A DNA stretch of 64,000 nt from NCBI GenBank assembly GCA_002900995.3, contig CM035314.1, positions 2,763,234 to 2,827,233 of the forward strand. The letters are read 5' to 3'. The position numbers and the translations under genes were made by a program. This document shows, in pieces, positions 56,150 through 64,000 of the stretch; position 1 is the first letter of the stretch; each line of letters starts with the position of its first letter. The notes under the pieces are model-generated. The model did no database searches and was not told the origin of the DNA. It saw only the letters and a program-made list of their open reading frames with translations. Source of the DNA: Ganoderma boninense (taxonomy: Eukaryota; Basidiomycota; Agaricomycetes; Polyporales; Polyporaceae).

Positions 56150-57343
56150 TTATTGCACAGGGATGCGACTGAGCGTCCTCGTTCGTGTAAGACTGCGGCC
56201 AAGCGGGTGGTGGGGTGGTTCTTCTGCTGGGGGTGTCCCCGACCGGGACGCATCATCGGCACTAGCACTGTTGCTCGCGCCGCGGGATGGCGTATGGCCA
56301 GTGGCACGCGACGAGCCTGCAGGCGGGGTGGCTGGTGGCGTACCAGACCTGCTGACTGCTGGAGGCCCGCTCGTTCGACGACGCTTGTCGACGTGCACGC
56401 TATCCACGGTTGCGTTGTGGCCCGCAGCGGGTGTCGACGAGGATGGGGTGGGTGTCGTGGGACGAGAGAGAGAAGTGTTCGCGGTGCGCGACGGGGACGC
56501 TGCGCGTGGTGACCTGGTGGCTTTGGGGAGGCTCGTCGGCTGCGACGGGTTGTTGTAAACGGTACGGTAGCTGAGGCTCTGAGGAGGACGGATGATCCTG
56601 CGCAGGGCACGCTCCGGCTCTGGGAGGTGGGCAGGTCCGTCGTCCATGCCCGGCACGTCAGGCGGCACGAAGATACCTGCTTCGGAGAGCAAGTCCTTGG
56701 ACCCGAGATCGGACTCGAACGCGTCGTGGAGCAGCCTTTTGCGATACGCGGCGGTGGGCCTCTTGAACGCCGTCGGGAGACAGACGGGGTAGGGCCCGAG
56801 CGGGCGGCTCACGTACTCCTTGTACGCCTTCCATTCGACGCTGCGCCGCCAGTTCGCATCCGCCTCCTCCTTCGTGACAAGGCCCGTGGAGAGCAGGCCC
56901 CAGAGGATCTTGCCGGGGGTGCCGTTGCCGAAACGCTCGCTGGAGGACTTGAGGCGGATGTAGCGGTCGTGGATGACGAGCTTGTCGAGGGGCCTGCCCC
57001 AATGCTCGGGTGCGCGGATGTCGCGGCGGCCCTTGGGGGTGGGTTGGTATGCGAAGTCGCGCACCTTTACGCCAGCCTCCTTGGCGGCGATTACGTGGTC
57101 CTGGTTGGTGAGCTCGACGGGCTCCTCGACGATCTCGGTGGCAGCGGGGGAAGGGGGCTCGGCATAGGGCTCGTCGGGGTTGCGACGGATGTCTGGAAGG
57201 ATGATAGGAGAGAGTACGGGAGGGTTTGCGATGGGTTCTGGCACAGGTTGGGAAACGGATGTGGTGTTCATCGATTCCTTGCTACGCTTGCGTTTGAGAG
57301 GCTGGTGGGTCGCGGGAGAAGACTGAGGACCTCGGGAGGCCAT
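56150..57343 (-). CDS. unrecognised 397-residue basic protein
   Basis: A single-exon frame starting at the ATG in GGCCATGG at 57343; further upstream in-frame sequence looks like 5' UTR. Residues 1-75 are Pro/Ser-rich with a KRKRSKE cluster that could act as a nuclear localisation signal. Residues about 80-240 look folded: VKVRDFAYQPTPKGRRDIRAPEHWG, LDKLVIHDRYIRLKSS, GKILWGLLSTGLVTKEEADANW, EWKAYKEYVSRPLGPYP. The last 150 residues are low-complexity Ser/Thr/Pro with SRSGTPPA written twice. I recognise no domain. The even composition of the central part, with Trp and aromatic residues spaced as in a globular domain, supports real coding over the long antisense frame on the other strand. Confidence 0.65.
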   Translation of the reverse strand: MASRGPQSSPATHQPLKRKRSKESMNTTSVSQPVPEPIANPPVLSPIILPDIRRNPDEPYAEPPSPAATEIVEEPVELTNQDHVIAAKEAGVKVRDFAYQPTPKGRRDIRAPEHWGRPLDKLVIHDRYIRLKSSSERFGNGTPGKILWGLLSTGLVTKEEADANWRRSVEWKAYKEYVSRPLGPYPVCLPTAFKRPTAAYRKRLLHDAFESDLGSKDLLSEAGIFVPPDVPGMDDGPAHLPEPERALRRIIRPPQSLSYRTVYNNPSQPTSLPKATRSPRAASPSRTANTSLSRPTTPTPSSSTPAAGHNATVDSVHVDKRRRTSGPPAVSRSGTPPATPPAGSSRATGHTPSRGASNSASADDASRSGTPPAEEPPHHPLGRSLTRTRTLSRIPVQ

Positions 57344-60300
57344 GGTGGTGGTAGTGGTGGTAGGATTGAGAAGACGATGATGGCGGGGGGGCGCAAGGTG
57401 TGTTCGGGCGCAATGGCCGGTTACTACGGGCTGCAAAGCGGGGCGAGGGTGGCCGTTGTTGTGGCCGACGACGAACAATTAGAAATGAAGACAAGACCAC
57501 CAGGAAAGCGCCGAAAGAGCGGTCAGCGCTTTCTGACTCCGGCGCACAAAATTCCCCGAACATCCCCGAACCTCGGTGCCCGATGTTTCCTAATAAGGCA
57601 TTTCAGGGCGCATCAAGCGTCAGCTGTCGAGCAAGCCAGCTTGCGGCGGTCCCCCTCGGATGTCTGCCACATGTCCAGTTCCTTCGTGCACCGTAAGTAC
57701 CCGCCAGAGCTTGAAATTTGGTACGAACTAATGTTTCTCACATCTGGTGAAGCTTCAGCCTCGAAACAATGGGCTGCTGATTGGCGTTTCATGGTCAAGG
57801 TCACCGTCAAGCCCTGCGGATTCTTACGACGATTGTCCTCTGATGGCACTCATTTGAAGCAGGTCGGTGAAATTTGATGTTTTACGACGCAGTAAGGGCC
57901 CTCGAGTCATCCGTCGATCATCTCCGTGGGGCTCTTCCGAATCCGCTCACGTATTCTCGAGTTTCACTCGCTTTTTCAGGCTGTGTCGACTCTCAAACCG
58001 ACGTTTACATGGTTTCTCCTTGGGCGAAGCCATTCCCTTTGAATCTACCTGTGTTCCGCTGCTCAAGTCACGGTATTCGTGTCTTGGAGCTCCGCCAACT
58101 CTCTTAATGAATCTTCTTCGAATTTTACTTTCCCCCCGGGTAGCCAGGTTCATGCGCACCTCATTTCTGTGGCACACGTTCGCGCCCTGCTCGCGCATGA
58201 GCCGCTCCGCCGCCACTGGATATCTCGCCAGCATGGCCGCTCGCACGAGAGACGTGTACTGCGAGCGGAGATTCGGATGTCTGTTCCGTACGTTTCAAGA
58301 GAGAGATTCGTTGCATTTCGTCGTGGCGTACGTCGCACAACCTGCGAGAGGCTACATTTGTGGAGTAAGGTATTTAGCCGCAAGGCCTTCGTGAAGACCA
58401 TCGTCACTCGTCAGGTAGTACGGTTAATCCGTAATAATTCTGCAGGTCATCAGACTGGTCATGGTCACCCCTGGGACGTGAAACGTATCCACCGACTACC
58501 TCGTCGAAATACACCGCTATCCTCCAAGTCCCACGTCCTATCCACATCAGCTGAACGTAAGGGTCCCACCATTCGATTCTAATCGTGCGTGTTGTCTCAT
58601 CGAATCGATAACCTGCGACAAGAGGGGCAGGGCCGAGAAACTCGTGCCTATGAGGTGGATCCCGTTAGTTTGACCAACATCGGAAGTGAAGATGGACAAA
58701 CCGTTTAGAAGCAATGCCGTCGGAGCTGACGAAGTTGGTGCCTTCATAGTCCTTATCAGGTGGACGACCGTAGAACTCATGGACGATGTAATTCAGATCG
58801 TCTCCCTCCTTGACCTTGACCTAGACCGCCGAAGCCAGTCAGCTTCTCATCCAGGGGGCTGGAGTAATATCTCATATCTCACCTTCTTCTCATCTTCCTG
58901 CATGTATCCGAGAGGAAGGAGCAAGAAACCAGAGAACGGAGCGGGGCACGGCGTCAGGGGATATTTCTGCAACTAGAGGCCGCCGCCACGGTTGGATTCT
59001 ACTAGTGCAAGCACGACCACAAGATTCTACTTTACCTGCCATGCCCGGCTCTTGACCAGGCTGGTCACCATCTTACGTGTATTGTCCCTCTCGCGAGTGA
59101 GGCTCTCTTCACGTGGTTTGGATGGGTCACTGCGTTGCTCCTTCGTCCGACACTCTGTGCGCCGTCTAATCCACGCATCGCGGTTTTCATCGGTCCACTG
59201 GCGTTTCATGCTGTGTTCTACTTCGACGGCGGAGACAAAACAAGTTAGTGAGCACTGACGCTTAAAGATAGACTCCGCAGGCATACACACACCGATAGCG
59301 AACAGTCACAGTGCCCAAGGAGGCCAAGTACAGTGTATTTGGAACGACACAGCGAGGTTGCGATTAGGCTCAACCGGGAACAAGGCCTCGCCGCAACCAC
59401 GTGATCGGCGTGGGTAATGTGGGTGGTTATAGACGTGGCTGGACCGCTGAGCGCTGCTGAGGCCAGTGGCGGCGATGCCAACGTTGTCGGAGCCAGTTCA
59501 GACTCGGACTCTCATTGATGACTCGTCTCGTACTAGGTAAGTAACCGCGTTCACATTCATGCCATGTATTCTCATCGCCATCTTATATCTCCTAGGACCG
59601 TTAATTCACCCACGAAGCAATACACGGAGTCCCGTCACGATCGGAGGCTCGTTCACCCTTAAGGCCCTCACGATGACGTCCTGATGGCACCCAAGTGGCA
59701 CAGTTTCGGACTCGTGGTGGCTCCTTGCTCTCTCGGAAGCCAGCACTGGCAGCTGAAGGCCTGATGTGATCCGGAAAAGCAATGACAGTACGCAGTTCCC
59801 ACCTAGACTGACTCAGTTTCGGACCCTTAATCCTGAGTTCTGGATCGGGTGTTTACACCCAGCTAGATAACACCAGGATTTCCGTGCACTGCACACCGTT
59901 CTGGGGTTCCCTGTTATACTGGTGACTCGGAGTGTGTGTTCTAGTCGATAAGCTCATACAAATTCATAATGCTGATTAAAACTTCGACCGGATTTTGACC
60001 TCGGATCCATCCGACACACATAGTCGCCACGGTGGTGCTGTTCAAGTTCGACAAGGGCGCACCGATTTTGGTGTCTCAAGTGCGCCCGCCCTTTCTCCCT
60101 CCGCTCTGGTACGTAGTATTTCGATTTCGTCATCAATAGCCAGGCCTTTGCAGACACGATTGACTAGGATTGACTACATGCATCGTGATAGTAGGGCGAC
60201 CTGGAGTCTGAGACTCGGGAGAGTTTAGAACTGAGTGGACTGTTAATGCCATGGGGATCCAGGGATAGGTAAGGTGATTCATCTTCTTCCCGCCACCCCC

Positions 60301-61180
60301 CGGCAGACTGACGAAGAATCTTTCTATTTTCATTGGTCTCTATTCATCAAAAGTTCCCCGCTGACCTGGAAAATACAATTGTATCGGCTGGTGAGTTATC
60401 GTATTTGTTCTGAACGTGTCCTCTTGCTCTCACGCTCGTGCTCTTCGATATTTCCCCTCTCTCACGTCAAGCTGGACTATCCGCGACCCGGTACACAAAT
60501 TCCCGTTCTGTTGAAATGTGTATTTGGCACACTGTCAGCGCCGTGCCACCTGGTTTTTCTGTCAGAAGCATGCAGGGTCTTCCTTGGTGTCCGGGCGAGT
60601 CAACGTAGGGAAGTACTAACATGGTCGAGGGCAGCAGAATTAGTGATATGTGAATCCAGACAGCTCTGCGTAGGGTGCATGGTGGTATAAAGCCCCTAGC
60701 AAACGTGGCTCATCTTTGTCTCGCCTTCCCCACCCAACACCAACTCGACATCTCCTACACACCAATTTTCTACTTCGATAGCAAGAATGTGCGTTCCCGT
60801 ATCAATCGCGAATGCAACTCTGCGTTGTCTTTTAATTAATATGCTTTCAAAGGTGTTACCAAACTTGCCACGGCTTTAACAGGTTCACCGTATGCGGATG
60901 CATCGTCGGTGTCTATGCAAACAGCCGTCGAGTGGTGTGGTGCGCGCAAGCACGACAGGACAGGGAACAGTGTCGAGGCCATCGTGAGTTCAGTGGGTCT
61001 GTCATCATTCATAACTAGTGCTGACGCCACATTCGACTAGTCATAACCATTTGGTCCACAACCTTGATTACCCCATTCGCGTGCGGAGGAAATGAATGTG
61101 CGCAACGTGGAGAGCAGTGAACCGTCTGTGCTATATTTCCTCAGGGCCGAATGATCCAGCTATGCTGGTTGCGGCAAAGC
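57344..61180. other. 3.8-kb gene-poor region with one promoter-like site
   Basis: No gene is supported. The left end is the promoter side of the gene at 56150-57343. At 60688-60696 a TATAAAG is followed by a CT-rich leader and an ATG at 60788. Downstream, an acceptor-like TTTCAAAG near 60853 opens a frame of about 60 codons ending at 61040. This could be a tiny spliced gene, but the evidence is weak. Confidence 0.35.
60688..60790 (+). promoter_or_regulatory. TATA box and CT-rich leader before an isolated ATG
   Basis: GGTATAAAGCCCC is followed about 30-90 nt later by a pyrimidine-rich stretch (CTCGCCTTCCCCACCCAAC) and an A-rich context before ATG. This is the typical layout of strongly expressed fungal promoters. 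No clear gene follows, so it may be a remnant or drive a short transcript. Confidence 0.35.
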
Positions 61181-61199
61181 GTTGTGTAGAGACTGTCTG

Positions 61200-61650
61200 C
61201 CGCAGCAATCGAGGAATGGAAGAACTCTGCTCTACCCGGAAACACGCCTTGAGCGCCATGGAACCTTTGTCCTATACAGCCTACCCGGCTTCCACTCCGA
61301 GTCCTCGCGTGCGCCACGGCCATGTTCTGCGGCTCCTCCAACAACGTGCTCCCCGAGTGCACGACGCCCACGCGTGAGCTTGTGCCGGCCCCCATGCACG
61401 CGTTCCTCGACCTCGCATCCGGAGGCAAAATAGATGAAGGGTAAATGTTCAGACGTTCACGCAGTCGCACTTGCAGGCGCTCTGCGCCCTTCTTACTTAG
61501 TCGCTCCCTGCGGTGGCTGCGCGTGTTGCAGTTTGAGGAATCTCTCCGGAACCGCCGCGAAATGGTGCCGTAGTTGGGTGAAGTTAGCATATCCGTGCGA
61601 CACGACAAATTGTGGCTCCCGCAGTTCGGTATCCCGCTTGTGAACACAGG
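61200..61650 (+). pseudogene. relic of the divergent F-box gene
   Basis: The plus strand contains a RLPLLACATAMFCG-like segment, then ECTTPTRELVPAPMHAFLDLASGGKIDEG. It aligns with RLPLLACATAASF...ECTAPARGPGRLHAFLDPASEEDIDEG of the gene at 52794-54278. The Trp that follows IDEG in the parent is replaced by a stop, and further traces continue to about 61650 in shifted frames. N-terminus and F-box are gone. The relic is on the opposite strand to its intact relative. Confidence 0.7.
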
Positions 61651-62094
61651 CAAGAGCCTCGTCCTCGGAGCGTCGCTGTAGGAGTTCTAATATGTCCTAG
61701 TTGACAGGAATGCTGATGTGAGACGATATCTTGGTTTCGTATCCATACTGTGACGCCCTGGCATATTGAGCAATGTTGTACGTGAACAGTGTGCGAATGA
61801 ACCTCTGGAGACGCAACTCGAAAACGAATATTCTTTTCCGGACTACGTGGAATCCGACATACGAATCACATCCAGAAATGCGCGACTTGCCATCCGACGC
61901 TAGCCTTCCCATCCCTGCCTCATACCGAGTGTCAACCTGTTCATGGTAGTGCTCCACACGATCTGGCGAAGGACAAATATGAGGCGTACCCAACCAGAAT
62001 CAGTGCGTGTCCCAGGTACGCAAGCAATCCGAGTCCACACACCGTAACACCCCGAACATGGCGCACTGTTGCGCCTCTCCAATGTCCCAACTTC
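61651..62094. other. spacer between F-box relic and F-box gene
   Basis: No gene is seen. The right end should hold the 3' UTR of the minus-strand F-box gene. Confidence 0.5.
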
Positions 62095-63981
62095 TTAACC
62101 ACCCTTCACGCGGACGCACTCCACTGCCCGACGTAAGTCTTCGACAAATGCACATCGTTGTGCCGTCGCCACGGGCCCCGTAGATCTGTTAATGAGGAAT
62201 CTCAAGTCCAGGGCGTGTAGACGGGCACCCCTCTCCGCACGGTGCTGGAAGCACTCGCGCATCGCCTCATACACCCTCACCATGCCCGCTCCTGCCACCG
62301 AAACATGCCTGAGGTTCGGGCAGGCGACCGAGGAGTCTTCGTGGTCTCCGGAGGACGCTGCGTGAAGCGCAAGGAACACCCTGGAAGCTTCATCGTCGCT
62401 ATCGATGTGGAGCTCTTCGAGGAGGGGGAATGTCCGGAAGACCCTTTCCCAGGCATCCACGGTCGCCTGGGGCTGGAGGCTATGGAGTTTGAGCCACGTA
62501 AGGGGGGCCTGGCCAAAACATTCGATGAGATCGCGCAAGCCCATATCCCAGCCAATAGGGTCATTGTCGTCTGGGATGTTCGCTTTAAAACCAGAGACCG
62601 GAGAACCTGTCTGAGGATCGATGAGGTGTCCATAACCGCAACTGATGTCGTACTCAATGTACATGACTGATATCTCGACGTGGGTAGCGGCGGTGAGGAC
62701 AGGGAGCGTGGATGAACGATTGGGTGGGAGCATAACATTGATGCCCTTGACATCTTCTGTGTCTGCTGCATCCCGGAAAGCAGTATTGATCATGAGAACG
62801 ACCGACGGATGGAGGTAAAGATGAGCCAGGAATCGGGATGTCTGAAGGGTGCCGTGGTCGACTAGTGTGAATTCACGGAGTCGAGGTAGAGTTATTAGTG
62901 GTCTCGGAGGAATTGGTACCCCCTGCGCCTTTTTGACTGGGAGACGAGGCAGCGCGTTCCAAATGATCAATCGCTCTAACTGTACGCATGTCGCGAGGGC
63001 ATCAAGAAACCCTTCGAAGGAGAGATGATGGGAACAAAGGGTGAGAGATAGCTCACGGAGCTGGGCGTAGAGCGACACATCTTGAGGTGCCACTGTCGCT
63101 CGCAAAGTTAGGGCACGGAGGAAGGGAAACCGCTGGGAGGTGAGGTCGGCGTCCACTGCCTCTGCCACAGGTGGTTTTTCGAAGACACTGAAAGTCAGAT
63201 CTTCCAGGAGGGGCATACCCTTGCCGAAGAGGTCTGAGAGTGCTCTCTCGAGGTGCGAATCATAGGGAGCTTCGAAGAGGAACGTTCGAAACCGACATGC
63301 GTGGGGAAAGATAACTCCAAGAGGGCACTGGTCCCCATGTCGAGTAGAGACGTCAATGGACGCCGGGACAGAGCGGGAAAGGCAGAGCTCTGTCCAGTGT
63401 ATTGGCCGTCTCAGATTGACTGTTCGCCAGAACGCAGGAGTGGACACCAATATGTCGCGCCAGCGGCGGCATACCACCATCAGATCCAGCCAGCCCACAC
63501 CCCACGGCCCACCTCGCTTGCGCCCCGGAAAGTGATATGACTCTATGGCGCCTTGAAATTCGACGAAGAGTCGTATGAGGAGTTCATCAGGGAGCTTGTG
63601 GATAGGGAGTGCACTGTTCCAGAGCCGTCGAAGCACTAGACGTTTCCAATTTATCGACCTGATGAATTCCTCCTCTTCCCTATCCAGTTCTGAAAGTTCG
63701 TCAGATATCCTTTTGAGTATATCTTGCTGGGCTTCGTGCGATGAGGATGCCAACTCCAGTGCGCCGTCGTCTGCTGAAGGGGGCTGGCAAAGAGGATCCA
63801 AAGACGCCAGTGGCCCCTGGTTCGGAACAGTGGTCATCTGCAATAGTTTCTCGCATGTTGGTTCATCGTTATAGGCGCAATCGCTAAACATACTCACGTC
63901 TTGACGGTCTATCATTGCCAAAAAGTCCCGCGGAGAGATGAGAAACTTGAGGCTGGAGCTGAGGGGACTGTTAATCGGCAT
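62095..63981 (-). CDS. F-box/LRR-like protein (intact copy, minus strand)
   Basis: It is the closest relative of the gene at 50466. Key parts are the lead ILKRISDELSELDREEEEFI, the F-box LVLRRLWNSALPIHKLPDELLIRLFVEF and LMVVCRRWRDILVSTPAFWRTV. LRR-like segments follow (LRELSLTLCSHHLSFEGFLDALATCVQLERLII). The end has NVMLPPNRSSTLPVL, WERVFRTFPLLEELHI and a C-terminal helix. A 60-nt intron, GTGAGT at 63897 to TTGCAG at 63838, is inferred after MIDRQD. It is in frame and stop-free, so retention adds 20 residues (608 spliced, 628 unspliced from the ATG at 63981). A shorter start at 63915 would parallel the paralogue's MSGAEID. The gene ends at 62095 and is on the opposite strand to its paralogue 10 kb away. 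Likely an SCF adaptor; target unknown. Confidence 0.84.
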   Translation of the reverse strand: MPINSPLSSSLKFLISPRDFLAMIDRQDVSMFSDCAYNDEPTCEKLLQMTTVPNQGPLASLDPLCQPPSADDGALELASSSHEAQQDILKRISDELSELDREEEEFIRSINWKRLVLRRLWNSALPIHKLPDELLIRLFVEFQGAIESYHFPGRKRGGPWGVGWLDLMVVCRRWRDILVSTPAFWRTVNLRRPIHWTELCLSRSVPASIDVSTRHGDQCPLGVIFPHACRFRTFLFEAPYDSHLERALSDLFGKGMPLLEDLTFSVFEKPPVAEAVDADLTSQRFPFLRALTLRATVAPQDVSLYAQLRELSLTLCSHHLSFEGFLDALATCVQLERLIIWNALPRLPVKKAQGVPIPPRPLITLPRLREFTLVDHGTLQTSRFLAHLYLHPSVVLMINTAFRDAADTEDVKGINVMLPPNRSSTLPVLTAATHVEISVMYIEYDISCGYGHLIDPQTGSPVSGFKANIPDDNDPIGWDMGLRDLIECFGQAPLTWLKLHSLQPQATVDAWERVFRTFPLLEELHIDSDDEASRVFLALHAASSGDHEDSSVACPNLRHVSVAGAGMVRVYEAMRECFQHRAERGARLHALDLRFLINRSTGPVATAQRCAFVEDLRRAVECVRVKGG

Positions 63982-64000
63982 TCAACCCCAGATCAGACCG

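Noticed and set aside
56627..57877. 416-codon plus-strand open frame
   Set aside because: It is antisense to the 397-residue gene and its promoter. The Val/Gly/Arg-rich composition is typical of a shadow frame.
57867..58582. Overlapping plus-strand frames of 167-175 codons
   Set aside because: Two frames of the same stretch are open at once and neither has a motif; likely chance.
1..64000. CRISPR array, bacterial operon or prophage
   Set aside because: No regularly spaced repeats and no Shine-Dalgarno-spaced genes; spliced genes and protein families are fungal.

Overview
The window looks like nuclear DNA of a filamentous basidiomycete, most likely an Agaricomycete. The genes are GC-rich and broken by many short introns (about 40-90 nt, mostly GT...AG with CTAAC/CTGAC-like branch sites). 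The families present also fit: LTO1, Whi2, a Med25-like protein, an expanded F-box family and a copper amine oxidase. I saw no bacterial operons, tRNA, rRNA or CRISPR. All gene models were made by eye; where exons are listed, the lengths add up to an open frame.

Left part (1-24 kb), mostly housekeeping genes: a xylulokinase whose N-terminus cannot be found (+, 659-2856); an AlkB-like dioxygenase (-, 3737-4803); a 908-residue disordered Ser/Pro-rich protein (-, 6367-9242); the Fe-S assembly adaptor LTO1 (-, 15098-16701) with one very long intron; a Whi2-like BTB protein (-, 17620-18987) ending in a 6-nt exon; and, pointing away from Whi2, a Med25-like protein (+, 20098-22822) with two polyglutamine tracts and two unexplained frame changes.

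Middle part (25-42 kb), the most distinctive region: a same-strand tandem array of flavin monooxygenase genes. Three copies are intact (28709-30877, 32386-34561, 35889-38061) and share exon architecture almost to the base. One copy is dead (about 25318-26800) and one is a relic (about 31313-31650). Each intact copy encodes an N-terminal SnoaL/NTF2-like domain fused to a class-B-type FAD/NADPH monooxygenase. A complete copper amine oxidase (39006-41825, 11 exons) follows on the same strand. Together they could be an amine- or heteroatom-oxidising metabolic cluster; that is inference.

Right part (43-64 kb), an F-box neighbourhood: an F-box/LRR-like pseudogene with frameshifts and stops (43522-45293), two intact related genes (50466-52373 and 62095-63981), a more distant intact F-box gene (52794-54278) and a decayed relic of it (about 61200-61650). 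Between them lie a small DUF6924-like protein (48248-48784), a C-terminal amidohydrolase fragment (about 55252-55690) and an unrecognised 397-residue protein (56150-57343). Long gene-poor stretches contain short tandem repeats and TACTTAAGTA palindromes. Repeated birth and decay of tandem families is the main theme of the right two thirds.
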